Positions 10,301 through 18,363 of a stretch of 64,000 nt of DNA are shown here, in pieces; the stretch's first letter is position 1, and each line of letters begins with the position of its first letter. The notes under the pieces were generated by a model. That model was given only the letters and a program-made list of their open reading frames with translations, ran no database searches and had not been told where the DNA came from. A program made the translations under genes and the position numbers. The stretch comes from Pseudomonas sp. GM79 (lineage in GTDB: Bacteria; Pseudomonadota; Gammaproteobacteria; Pseudomonadales; Pseudomonadaceae): the NCBI RefSeq assembly GCF_000282495.1, contig NZ_AKJE01000029.1:61609-125608 (forward strand), in the 5' to 3' direction.

Positions 10301-11745
10301 GTTTTCCAACTACTTTGGATGGCCTGTATATCAACGGCCAATGGGCCGCCGGCAACGAACATCTGCGCGTGATCAACCCGGCGACCGAAGCGCTGCTGAC
10401 CACCGTTAATGGTGGCGATGCACACGCTGTCGATCAGGCCGTCACAGCCGCGACCCATGCTTTCAAGGAATGGTCGAAAACCACCGGCGCCGAGCGCGGG
10501 GCGATCCTGCGCAGAATCGCCGCGGGCGTGCAGGCCGGTCGCGAGCAGTTGATGAAGTTGCAGTCGAGCAACAACGGCAAACCACTGTTCGAAGCGGCCA
10601 TCGACGTCGACGACGTGATTGCCACCTTCGAGTATTACGCCGAGCTGGCCGAAGGCCTGGACGCGAAGCAAGACAGCGCCGTGGCGTTGCCGAGCGATGA
10701 TTTCAGCGCCCGTTTGCGCCGCGAACCGTGCGGTGTGGTGGGGCTGATCGTGCCGTGGAATTTCCCGATGGTCACCACTGCCTGGAAACTCGCCCCGGCC
10801 CTGGCCGCCGGTTGCTGCGTAGTGCTTAAACCGTCGGAAGTGACGCCGCTGCCGGAGCTGGAACTGGCGACGATCATTGCCGAAGCCGGTCTGCCAAACG
10901 GTGTGTTCAATCTGGTCTGCGGCACCGGCCTGGCTGTTGGTGCGCCGCTGTCGGCTGATCCGCGCATCGCCAAGATTTCCTTCACCGGCAGCAACGCGGT
11001 GGGCGTGCAGGTGATGCAGCGAGCGGCAGAAACCGTGAAGGGTGTGAGCCTGGAATTGGGCGGCAAATCTTCGCTGCTGGTACTCGCCGATGCCGACATC
11101 GAACTGGCCGTGGAAGTGGCCTGTGGCGGTGGTTTCTTCAACGCCGGGCAAATGTGTTCCGCCACCAGCCGCGTGCTGGTTGCCGATGAGCTGGCGGAAG
11201 AATTTGTAGCGCGATTGAAGGTGCGCGCCGAAGCCATTCGCGTGGCCGACCCGTTCGACCCGAACGTGGAAATGGGCGCACTGGTCAATCAGGCGCAATA
11301 CCAACGTGTGCTGGGCCACATCGATCGCGGTTTGAGCGCAGGGGCGAAGCTGATCTGCGGCGGTAATCGCCCGGCGGACCTGCCTCGCGGCTATTTTTTG
11401 CAGCCGACCCTTTTCATCGACGTGCCCCTCGACAGTGCGCTGTGGTGCGAAGAGATTTTCGGCCCGGTGATCTGCGTGCGCAGTTTCACCTCTGAAACCG
11501 AGGCCATTGCCCTGGCCAACGACAGCCAGTTTGGCCTGGTAGCCAGCGTGGTCACGCGCGACGCGGAAGCGGCCGATCGGGTCGCCAACGCCTTGCAGGC
11601 GGGGCTTGTTTGGATCAACGCGCCGCAAGTGATCTTCCCGCAGACCGCCTGGGGTGGCTACAAACAGAGCAGCATCGGCCGCGAATTGGGACCGTGGGGC
11701 TTGCAGGCTTTCCAGGAAATAAAACACGTGATTCGGGCCGTCTGA
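10297..11745 (+). CDS. Aldehyde dehydrogenase
   Basis: 482 residues. The ATG overlaps the TGA of the decarboxylase (ATGA), implying translational coupling. Family marks are VGLIVPWNFPM, the catalytic general base in LELGGKS (E253), and the nucleophile in NAGQMCSATSR (C287). It resembles betaine-aldehyde and aminoaldehyde dehydrogenases. In this context it probably oxidises the aldehyde released by the decarboxylase to the acid, for example 4-guanidinobutanal to 4-guanidinobutanoate if the first enzyme is a true AruI. That pairing is inference from the coupling. Confidence 0.88.
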   Translation: MSFPTTLDGLYINGQWAAGNEHLRVINPATEALLTTVNGGDAHAVDQAVTAATHAFKEWSKTTGAERGAILRRIAAGVQAGREQLMKLQSSNNGKPLFEAAIDVDDVIATFEYYAELAEGLDAKQDSAVALPSDDFSARLRREPCGVVGLIVPWNFPMVTTAWKLAPALAAGCCVVLKPSEVTPLPELELATIIAEAGLPNGVFNLVCGTGLAVGAPLSADPRIAKISFTGSNAVGVQVMQRAAETVKGVSLELGGKSSLLVLADADIELAVEVACGGGFFNAGQMCSATSRVLVADELAEEFVARLKVRAEAIRVADPFDPNVEMGALVNQAQYQRVLGHIDRGLSAGAKLICGGNRPADLPRGYFLQPTLFIDVPLDSALWCEEIFGPVICVRSFTSETEAIALANDSQFGLVASVVTRDAEAADRVANALQAGLVWINAPQVIFPQTAWGGYKQSSIGRELGPWGLQAFQEIKHVIRAV

Positions 11746-11762
11746 CAGCACGAAAAAGGTGA

Positions 11763-11789
11763 GCGCATGCCTCGTGATGAGGCATGCGC
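11763..11789 (+). terminator. Strong hairpin between aldehyde dehydrogenase and binding-protein genes
   Basis: GCGCATGCCTC and GAGGCATGCGC form a perfect 11-bp stem around GTGAT, 17 bp after the dehydrogenase stop. No U-tract follows directly (TTTTT only at 11811-11815), so it may be an mRNA-stabilising or processing hairpin rather than a full terminator. Confidence 0.45.
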
Positions 11790-11901
11790 CAGCGTCATGG
11801 CTTCAATGAGTTTTTATCGATAGTCAGGTGTTTTGCACGACCTCAGGATGAACCCGCCGGTGCAGCTCAAGTCCTTTGAAACCGGGGACTGTAAGCCGAT
11901 C

Positions 11902-11917
11902 TGGCCGCGCGGATGCA
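11902..11917 (+). promoter_or_regulatory. Weak candidate sigma-54 promoter before the binding-protein gene
   Basis: TGGCCGCGCGGATGCA has the GG and GC dinucleotides at -24/-12 spacing, but the inner -24 and -12 bases differ from TGGCACG-N4-TTGCA. It lies 47 bp upstream of the ATG at 11964. No activator site was identified, so this is tentative. Confidence 0.25.
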
Positions 11918-11963
11918 ACGGTTGCGACCAACCTCATACTTAAAAAAACAAAGGGAGTCCTTC

Positions 11964-13067
11964 ATGGGCGAGCACGATCTGAACAGACGTCAATTCATCA
12001 AAACCGTGGGCGTGGCGTCCGTGGCTGCGGCGGCCATGAGCATGCCATTCATCAAGGCCAATGCCAGCGACACACGTTTCCAGGGCAAGACCCTGCGCCT
12101 GCTGACCTGGTCCGACGACACCGGCCTTGCAGCATTGCGCAATATCGCGGCAACCTTCGAAGCCAAGTACGGCTGCAAGGTCATTGCTGACCGCACCGGC
12201 AGCACCTCGGAAATGGTCGCCAAACTCAAGGCCGGCGGTGATCGTCCGCAGTACGACATCATCACGCTGGCCGGCGTCGGCGCCGAAGGTCTGGCCGCCG
12301 CCAACCTGCTGGAAAAACCCGATCTCAACCGTATCCCTAACCTGATCGACGTGCCGGAGAAATACCGTACTGGCGCCAACGGTCACGGCATCGGTTACCT
12401 GCTGTGGTGCAACAGCCTGGTCTACAGCACCCGCACCATCAAAGAAGCGCCGGACAGCTATGCCGCCCTGTGGGACGCGGAACTGTCGCCGAACATCTTC
12501 CTGCCGCCGCCGAACTGGACCGAGGCCATGGACCTGATCATCATCGCCGCCAAACTGGCCGGCGGTGACGAACACAACATCGAGCCAGGCTTCAAGAAAC
12601 TCGCCGAGCTGAAAGATCGCGTCGTGACCTTGGGCGAAAACCCGAACCAGATCGCCGAGCTGTTCCGCACAGGTTCCCTGGACATGGGCGGCTTGTATGC
12701 GCCGGCGTTCTTTCCGAAACAGATTCGCGATCCGGCCTACGGTCTGGGCGCCACGTTCGGCATGAAGGAAGGCTTCTACACCGACCTGATGCTGTCGGTG
12801 ATGCCGAAGAATCGTCCGGGCGATATTGACCTGGCCTACGCCTTCATCAACCACTCTCTGGACCCGCTGGTGCAGGGCAAGATGGCCGAGGATATCTACA
12901 ACGGCCCGGTCAACGCCAAGGCGATCATCTCCGCCGAAGCGCGCAAGAGCCCGTACATCCTCACGCCGGAGCAGATTGCCGAGAAGGCGATCATGCACGA
13001 CAACGCCTTCCTGGCCACCGTGCATGACCAATGGATTCGTCGTTACACGGAAATCTTTTCTTCCTGA
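11964..13067 (+). CDS. Tat-exported ABC transporter substrate-binding protein (PotD/PotF-like)
   Basis: The ATG at 11964 follows a strong AAGGGAG. The 367-residue product begins with a twin-arginine signal (NRRQFIK, Arg8-Arg9, then VASVAAAAMSMPFIKANAS), so it is exported folded to the periplasm. The mature sequence (LRLLTWSDDTG, then PQYDIITLAGVGAEGLAAAN) is typical of the spermidine/putrescine and iron-type extracellular solute-binding family. Two permeases and an ATPase follow. With the catabolic pair upstream, a cationic amine or guanidino ligand is plausible, but ligand residues cannot be assigned. Confidence 0.85.
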   Translation: MGEHDLNRRQFIKTVGVASVAAAAMSMPFIKANASDTRFQGKTLRLLTWSDDTGLAALRNIAATFEAKYGCKVIADRTGSTSEMVAKLKAGGDRPQYDIITLAGVGAEGLAAANLLEKPDLNRIPNLIDVPEKYRTGANGHGIGYLLWCNSLVYSTRTIKEAPDSYAALWDAELSPNIFLPPPNWTEAMDLIIIAAKLAGGDEHNIEPGFKKLAELKDRVVTLGENPNQIAELFRTGSLDMGGLYAPAFFPKQIRDPAYGLGATFGMKEGFYTDLMLSVMPKNRPGDIDLAYAFINHSLDPLVQGKMAEDIYNGPVNAKAIISAEARKSPYILTPEQIAEKAIMHDNAFLATVHDQWIRRYTEIFSS

Positions 13068-13110
13068 TCGAGTGGCGTACGCAAGCCTTCTGGGACACCA
13101 CAAATCCAAT

Positions 13111-13199
13111 GTGGGAGCGGGCTTGCTCGCGAATGCGGTGTGACATTCAACATTGATGTCGACTGACACGGCCTCTTCGCGAGCAAGCCCGCTCCCACA
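13111..13199. repeat. REP doublet inside the transporter gene run
   Basis: Inverted GTGGGAGCGGGCTTGCTCGC units flank a spacer almost identical to that of 4654-4743. It lies between the binding-protein and first permease genes and may attenuate downstream expression. Confidence 0.9.
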
Positions 13200-13262
13200 G
13201 GGTTCAACGTGGTTTCAAGTCTTGTGTTCGTTCAGCTGCTTTCCATTGACGAGACCCTTGCT

Positions 13263-14171
13263 ATGGAACACCAACCTCTGACCCATCCGGTAAGCGCCGC
13301 ACCCGTGCGCGTCAACCGGGGTGTCTCACCGACGGCGCGCGCCTGGCTTTTCCTCTCGCCGTCGATGCTGTTTCTCGGCGTGCTGATTGCCGCGAGCCTC
13401 TTGGTACTGCGCATGAGCGTCGGTACCAAAGGCGCGGAGTGGTCCGGCTTCAGCCTGGCCAGTTACGCCCAATTGCTGGAACCCTATTACCTCAAATCGT
13501 TGCTGCTGACGTTGCGCCTGGCGCTGATCAGTGCGGTGATTGCGGTGCTGCTGGCGATCCCGGTGGCCTACACCATGTCGCGACTGACCTCACCGTTTGT
13601 GCGGCGGATCTTCCTCGCCGCGGTGCTGCTGCCCTTGCTGGTCAACCTGCTGCTGCAAAGCTACGGCTGGCTGGTGATTCTCGGCCCCGGCGGCATGCTC
13701 AATCAGGCGCTGATGGGCCTGGGCCTGATCAAGCGGCCAATCATGCTGCTGTACAACCAGAACGGCGTGTTGATGGGCCTGGTGCAAACCGCGTTCCCGT
13801 TGGCCGTGCTGCCGATTGCCAGCGCCATGCGCGGCGTCGCCCGCACTTACGAAGAAGCAGCCGCCACCCTAGGCGCCAGTCGCTTGCAGGTGTTCCGTCA
13901 AGTGGTGTTGCCGATGAGTTTGCCGGGGATCATCACCGGCGCGACGCTGGTGTTTGCCTACAACGCCAGTAGCTTCGTGGTGCCGTTGCTGCTCGGTGGT
14001 CGGCGCGTGCCGATGCTGGCGGTGATGGTGCATGACCAGATCGCCCCGCTGATGAACTGGCCCGCCGCGTCCGCTGCCGGTGTGGTGCTGATCGTTACCA
14101 CCCTGGCGATCATGACCTTGTCCGAATACATCACTGGCCGTCGTCGGCGCATGCTGGAGGCTTCCCAATGA
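13263..14171 (+). CDS. ABC transporter permease (PotB-like)
   Basis: 302 residues from the ATG at 13263. Hydrophobic segments indicate six TM helices after a cytosolic N-terminus (first helix about LFLSPSMLFLGVLIAASLLV). The cytoplasmic EAA loop is visible as EEAAATLGASRLQVFRQVVL, followed by PMSLPGIITG. It pairs with the next permease (4-bp ATGA overlap at 14168) to form the heterodimeric channel. The ribosome-binding site is poor. Confidence 0.88.
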   Translation: MEHQPLTHPVSAAPVRVNRGVSPTARAWLFLSPSMLFLGVLIAASLLVLRMSVGTKGAEWSGFSLASYAQLLEPYYLKSLLLTLRLALISAVIAVLLAIPVAYTMSRLTSPFVRRIFLAAVLLPLLVNLLLQSYGWLVILGPGGMLNQALMGLGLIKRPIMLLYNQNGVLMGLVQTAFPLAVLPIASAMRGVARTYEEAAATLGASRLQVFRQVVLPMSLPGIITGATLVFAYNASSFVVPLLLGGRRVPMLAVMVHDQIAPLMNWPAASAAGVVLIVTTLAIMTLSEYITGRRRRMLEASQ

Positions 14172-15016
14172 GCACCTTGATCAAGAAGCGCCATTCGCTG
14201 CTGCCAGGCGATACCGGCAAGTTCGCCGGCATCCTGTCAGGCTTCATTTTGCTGCTGGCAGTGCTGCCGATCCTGACCATGATCGTCATGTCGTTCAGCG
14301 GTGCATCGAACCTCGACTTCCCACCCAGCAGCTATAGCCTGCAATGGTACAAAGCCGCCTGGAACACCTTCGTGTCGCCGGATTCCAGCGATGTGCTGAG
14401 CCTTGGCAAAGCCATGACCACCAGCCTGATGGTGGCCTGCCTGACCATGATTTTCGCCACGATTATCGCGGTGCCGGCAGCCTATGCCCTGACCCGTTGT
14501 GAGTTCCGCGGCAAGGCCGTGGCGCTGCAATTGATGTCGTTGCCACTGGTGTTCCCGATGGTGGTGTTGGGCCTGGCCTTGCTGCTGGTGTTCGACAGCC
14601 TGCCGTTCCACATCACCACCTCGCGGCTGGTGATTGCCCACGTGATCCTGGCGCTGCCGTTCGTGGTGAAAAACTGCACCGCGGCGATGCTCTCCATCGG
14701 CAGCGAAGTTGAAGAGGCCGCGCAGATGCTCGGTGCTTCGCCGCTGCGGGCGATTGTCGATGTGGTGGTGCCGCTGATGAAGTCGGGGATTCTGGCGGGC
14801 ATGCTGCTGGCGTTCATCGTCTCGTTCAACGAATTCACCGTGACCTATTTCCTCTACACCATCGACGTCATGACCGTGCCGATCTGGATGTACAGCCGCA
14901 CCGTGTCCTCGCTCGACCCTACCGTTTTCTCGTTTGCCGTGCTGATCGTGCTGATCGACTTCGTCCTGATCTGGGCGTTGGAGAAGCTAGTCGGTGAAGG
15001 TGGCGTTTCGTTCTAG
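14168..15016 (+). CDS. ABC transporter permease (PotC-like)
   Basis: 282 residues starting within the stop codon of the preceding permease. It shows about six TM helices and the EAA loop EEAAQMLGASPLRAIVDVVV, followed by PLMKSGILAG. It is the second half of the channel for the transporter. It is followed two bases later by a 134-bp dyad repeat before the ATPase gene. Confidence 0.88.
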   Translation: MSTLIKKRHSLLPGDTGKFAGILSGFILLLAVLPILTMIVMSFSGASNLDFPPSSYSLQWYKAAWNTFVSPDSSDVLSLGKAMTTSLMVACLTMIFATIIAVPAAYALTRCEFRGKAVALQLMSLPLVFPMVVLGLALLLVFDSLPFHITTSRLVIAHVILALPFVVKNCTAAMLSIGSEVEEAAQMLGASPLRAIVDVVVPLMKSGILAGMLLAFIVSFNEFTVTYFLYTIDVMTVPIWMYSRTVSSLDPTVFSFAVLIVLIDFVLIWALEKLVGEGGVSF

Positions 15017-15017
15017 C

Positions 15018-15151
15018 TTCTGCCTGGAGGTGCCTGCGCTCGATCATGCTGCGTTAAAAGTCCGCTCAGAATGCTCATTGACTAAAGTCAACTCCGCTTC
15101 TTCGCAGACTTTTGCCTTGCCTGATCTTCGCTCGGCGACCTCCAGCCAGAA
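15018..15151. repeat. 134-bp symmetric dyad repeat between permease and ATPase genes
   Basis: The ends TTCTGCCTGGAGGT and ACCTCCAGCCAGAA are near-perfect reverse complements, and the centre is TTGACTAAAGTCAA (15078-15091), exactly on the axis of symmetry. Internal parts (GCTGCGTTAAAAGTC against GACTTTTGCCTTGC) pair imperfectly. It looks like a widespread intergenic repeat rather than a terminator. It ends 20 bp before the ATPase start codon and would fold into the leader of that gene. Confidence 0.75.
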
Positions 15152-15171
15152 CCTTATTCTTGAGGTGCAAC

Positions 15172-16227
15172 ATGACTGGTCTGATTCTGGAAAACGTCGA
15201 GAAACATTACGGCTCGGCCTGCGCGGTAAAGGATGTGAACCTGCATTTGCCCGAGGGCAAACTGGTGTGTTTCCTCGGCCCTTCGGGCTGCGGTAAAACC
15301 ACCTTGCTGCGGATGATCGCCGGGCTGGAAACCCTGACCGGTGGCGAGATTCGCCTGGACGGTGAAGACATCGGCCATACGCCGGCGCATCAGCGTAATT
15401 TCGGCATGGTGTTTCAATCGCTGGCGCTGTTTCCGCACATGACGGTGGGGGAGAACATTGCCTATCCGCTGAAACTGCGCGGCGTCAGCAAGGCGGATCA
15501 ACAGGCGCGGGTGGTGGAGTTGCTGGAGCTGATTCAGCTGCAGGAAATGATTGATCGCCCGGTGGCGAAACTCTCTGGCGGACAACGTCAGCGCGTGGCA
15601 ATTGCCCGGGCGATTGCCTCGCGGCCGAAAATCCTCCTGCTCGATGAGCCGCTGTCGGCGCTGGACGCCAAGCTGCGCGAGTCGATGCAGGTGGAAATCC
15701 GTCAGCTGCAACAGCGCTTGAACATCACCACCATCATGGTCACCCACGACCAGCGCGAAGCCATGACCATGGCCGACATCGTGGTGGTGCTGGGTGAACA
15801 TCGGGTGCAGCAGGTGGGCTCGCCGATTGAAATCTACCGGCATCCGGCCAATGAATTCGTCGCGGACTTTATTGGTTCGGGGAACATTTTCCCGGCCACG
15901 GCGCTGGGCAACGGCAAAGTCAGCTTGCCCGGTGGCGATGCGCTGCAAGTGCCGATCTGCAGCAGTATTGTGGTGGGGGAGAAGGTGAAGATGCTGATTC
16001 GCCCGGAAGACCTGCAACTGTCACAACCCCAGGCCACGGCGGGCAATCGCTTGCTGGGGAAGGTGACGTTTGTGCGCGATATCGGGGCGACGATTGAAAC
16101 CACCGTCGAGTGTTCCGGGGTGTCGTTTACCGCGTTGAGCACGCCGTGTCAGGGGGTTGGGTTGAGCATTGGCAATCCGGTGTCGGTGACGTTGCCGGCT
16201 GAGGCTTGCCGGGTACTCAGCGCCTGA
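15172..16227 (+). CDS. ABC transporter ATP-binding protein (PotA-like)
   Basis: 351 residues from the ATG at 15172 (GAGG upstream). Walker A is GPSGCGKT (residues 36-43), the Q-loop is FGMVFQSLALFPHM, the signature is LSGGQRQRVAIARAI, Walker B is ILLLDEPLSALD, and the H-loop is MVTHDQREAM. A C-terminal TOBE-type region follows (VGEKVKMLIRPEDLQL). It drives the two permeases upstream. The family imports polyamines, iron or phosphonates; the gene context favours an amine-like substrate. Confidence 0.92.
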   Translation: MTGLILENVEKHYGSACAVKDVNLHLPEGKLVCFLGPSGCGKTTLLRMIAGLETLTGGEIRLDGEDIGHTPAHQRNFGMVFQSLALFPHMTVGENIAYPLKLRGVSKADQQARVVELLELIQLQEMIDRPVAKLSGGQRQRVAIARAIASRPKILLLDEPLSALDAKLRESMQVEIRQLQQRLNITTIMVTHDQREAMTMADIVVVLGEHRVQQVGSPIEIYRHPANEFVADFIGSGNIFPATALGNGKVSLPGGDALQVPICSSIVVGEKVKMLIRPEDLQLSQPQATAGNRLLGKVTFVRDIGATIETTVECSGVSFTALSTPCQGVGLSIGNPVSVTLPAEACRVLSA

Positions 16228-16252
16228 CTTTAGAGGTGGGGCGCCTTTGCCG

Positions 16253-16356
16253 GCCCCTTCGCGAGCAAGCCCGCTCCCACATTGGATCTGCGGTGTTCAC
16301 TTATTTTGTGTCCACCACAAATCCAATGTGGGAGCGGGCTTGCTCGCGAAGGGGCC
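16253..16356. repeat. REP doublet with GGCCCCTTCGCG ends
   Basis: Inverted REP units extended by GGCCCC/GGGGCC. It lies between the convergent ATPase and AraC genes. Confidence 0.9.
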
Positions 16357-16380
16357 ATCAGCCACACCGAAAACGTCAGA

Positions 16381-17310
16381 TCAAACCGACAACCGCAACC
16401 GCGCCAAATCCCGGAGCGGCGGCGCCCCGAACAATCGGCTGTACTCCCGGCTGAACTGCGAAGGGCTTTCATACCCCACCCGATAACCCGCCGCCGAAGC
16501 TTCCAGCCCTTCGGCCAGCATCAACCGCCGCGCCTCTTGCAGGCGCAACTGCTTCTGATATTGCAGCGGACTCATCGCCGTCATCGCCTTGAACCGGTGA
16601 TGCAATGTCGACACGCTCAGGTTCACTTCCCGCGCCAGATCATCAATGCGCAACGGTTGCTCATAATTGCCGTTGAGCCATTTGATCGCCTGGCTGATGC
16701 GATGGCTCTGGCTGTTGGCGATGGCAATCTCATACAGCCGATGCCCCTGCTGGCTGCGTAACAGCCGATACAGAATCTCCCGACGAATCAGCGGCGCCAG
16801 CATGGCGATGTCTTTGGGTGTGTCCAGCAAACGCGCCAGACGCAGCACGGCATCGAGCATTGCCGTGTCGATCTGCTCCACATACAGGCCGCGGCCAGTG
16901 GGCCGTGTGGGTACGCCGATGGGGCCGGCGTCGGCAATCAGCGCGGTGATTTCTGCGGGATCGATGTCCAGCCGCACGGCGAGGATCGGTTCCTCAGGCG
17001 AGACATTCACCACCCGCCCGCTCAACGGCATCGAGACCGACACCACCAGGTAATTCAGCGGGTCGTAATTGAAGTATTCATCCGCCAGCCGCACTTCCTT
17101 GCGCCCTTGGGCCATGATGCACAGGGCCGGTTGCGCCAGCACTGGGGCGAAGTCATGGTTTTGACTGTGACGCGACATGAACAGCGAACCGACGGCAGTG
17201 GCATAAGTGCCATCCTCCATCGTGTTACGACGGATGAGGGTGGCCAGTTCCGCGCGCTGTTTTTCCATGTCGGCGGCAAGCGGGGCTTGAAAATGATCGA
17301 GCGACGACAT
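16381..17310 (-). CDS. AraC-family transcriptional regulator (AraC_N type)
   Basis: 309 residues. The start at 17310 is preferred over the ATG at 17319 because GAGG lies 9 bases upstream of it and directly abuts the earlier ATG. The N-terminal portion (FAPVLAQPALCIMAQGRKEV, YLVVSVSMPLSGRVV) matches the AraC_N effector domain. The C-terminal part has two HTH motifs (RIDDLAREVNLSVSTLHHRF and AGYRVGYESPSQFSREYSRL). No neighbouring enzyme is an obvious target; the closest divergent gene is the ABM-domain protein at 17738. Confidence 0.87.
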   Translation of the reverse strand: MSSLDHFQAPLAADMEKQRAELATLIRRNTMEDGTYATAVGSLFMSRHSQNHDFAPVLAQPALCIMAQGRKEVRLADEYFNYDPLNYLVVSVSMPLSGRVVNVSPEEPILAVRLDIDPAEITALIADAGPIGVPTRPTGRGLYVEQIDTAMLDAVLRLARLLDTPKDIAMLAPLIRREILYRLLRSQQGHRLYEIAIANSQSHRISQAIKWLNGNYEQPLRIDDLAREVNLSVSTLHHRFKAMTAMSPLQYQKQLRLQEARRLMLAEGLEASAAGYRVGYESPSQFSREYSRLFGAPPLRDLARLRLSV

Positions 17311-17737
17311 GCTGGGCATCCTCGGTGACGCGTTGGTAATGGGCTGAGCTTAAATTTGTGCAAGGGACAGCGGTAGCCACATCCTGCCAAAAGCTTGCCT
17401 GATTCTGCACGGGGCTTCGTGTGCCGCCCCGTCATGGCGTGACGCAGATGGGTAACGGCTGACGCAAACTCCCCCTGTAGGAGCTGCCGAAGGCTGCGAT
17501 CTCTAGATCTTGAAAACAGAAGTCAAAAGATCGCAGCCTTCGGCAGCGCCTACACAAAGCTCGTGTGACAGTGATGTGACGGGTTTTACCGGTTGTTACA
17601 GGTGTTGAGCCAAGTCTCGCAGGATTGTGCAATGCGTCGGCAGGAATCGACTAACGGCGACTGCGACACGCCGCCTAATCTTGGATCCTGTCGCAGCCCG
17701 TCCCCGGCTGCCCCTGGATGACCTGGGAGGGTTGAAC
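17311..17737. other. Intergenic region, 427 bp, holding one REP-like hairpin
   Basis: It separates divergent genes and contains the inverted repeat at 17476-17554. Short frames here have no family resemblance or ribosome-binding site. It presumably holds the promoters of the AraC gene and the ABM-domain gene, but no convincing -35/-10 pair was identified. Confidence 0.5.
17476..17554. repeat. REP-like inverted repeat (GGAGCTGCCGAAGGCTGCGA type)
   Basis: Arms TGTAGGAGCTGCCGAAGGCT and its near complement surround a short AT-rich loop. It is a second REP family; a related but longer element lies at 34014-34184. Confidence 0.85.
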
Positions 17738-18091
17738 ATGTCTACGCAAATCCCCGTCAGTCATATGGCCTTCGTCCGCGCCCGCGCCGGGCGTTCGGCA
17801 GAACTCGGTGCGCGCCTGAGCGCCCTGATCGAGCCGTCGCGCAACGCGCCGGGTTGCCTGAGCTTTGCCCTGCAGCACTCGCAATGCGATCCCGAGCTGT
17901 GGCTGGTGTCCGGTTTCTGGGACAACCAACAGGCCATGACCGCTTACTTCGGCAGCCCGGCGATGCAGATTTTTGCCGAGCTGGTGCAGGAGCTGCTGGT
18001 CAATAGCCTGGATTTTCATACCTTCAAGGATGTCTCGGCGGTCCAGGCCCTTGGCCAGTCCCAGGCAGCGGTACACAAACTCGCCGGTTGA
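17738..18091 (+). CDS. Antibiotic biosynthesis monooxygenase (ABM)-domain protein
   Basis: 117 residues from an ATG with a strong CTGGGAGGG upstream. The ferredoxin-like ABM fold is suggested by the pattern FVRARAGRSAELGARLSALI, then APGCLSFALQHSQCDPELWL and VSGFWDNQQAMTAYFGSPAM. Family members include quinol monooxygenases and haem-degrading enzymes, and many are uncharacterised. Its role here is unknown. Confidence 0.78.
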   Translation: MSTQIPVSHMAFVRARAGRSAELGARLSALIEPSRNAPGCLSFALQHSQCDPELWLVSGFWDNQQAMTAYFGSPAMQIFAELVQELLVNSLDFHTFKDVSAVQALGQSQAAVHKLAG

Positions 18092-18132
18092 GGGTTTAAT
18101 GGCGCAACTCTCCATTAGCCAGGATCCGCGAC

Positions 18133-18363
18133 ATGGCACGCAAAGCCTTTGAACACTTCGAAGCCGTTTCAGCAGTAGTACCGGGCGAGGGCGGTTACCA
18201 CGCCGCAATTGCCGTCAAAGCCCTCGGCGGTTCCGGTGCCCCGACTTTTCACAAAGTGCTGGAAGGCCAGACTTTCAAGACCGCTCATGAAGCGGACGAG
18301 GCTGCGGCCAAAGAGCTGACCCGCCTCAAAGACGTTAAAGAAGACGCCGACCTGCTCTGGTAA
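18133..18363 (+). CDS. Small conserved-type hypothetical protein (76 aa)
   Basis: The ATG at 18133 has AGGA upstream. The product (MARKAFEHFEAVSAVVPGEG ... ELTRLKDVKEDADLLW) is soluble, without signal or membrane segment, and has an alternating charged C-terminal helix. Its stop codon directly abuts that of the convergent flavin reductase. No domain is recognised, but base use is like the neighbours and the frame is compact. Confidence 0.7.
   Translation: MARKAFEHFEAVSAVVPGEGGYHAAIAVKALGGSGAPTFHKVLEGQTFKTAHEADEAAAKELTRLKDVKEDADLLW

Noticed and set aside
8693..10309. Long minus-strand frame (538 codons) opposite the decarboxylase
   Set aside because: The His/Gln/Gly-rich translation is typical of antisense frames in GC-rich genes; the plus strand has full ThDP-enzyme motifs.
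10267..11751. Long minus-strand frame (494 codons) opposite the aldehyde dehydrogenase
   Set aside because: Antisense shadow; the dehydrogenase active-site motifs are on the plus strand.
11763..11789. Treating this hairpin as a definite rho-independent terminator
   Set aside because: There is no U-run directly after the stem, so termination is uncertain; it is listed with low confidence only.
17584..17604. Possible signals in GTTTTACCGGTTGTTACAGG upstream of the ABM-domain gene
   Set aside because: It is not palindromic over more than a few bases and does not match the CTGTCA-N4-TKACAG motif.
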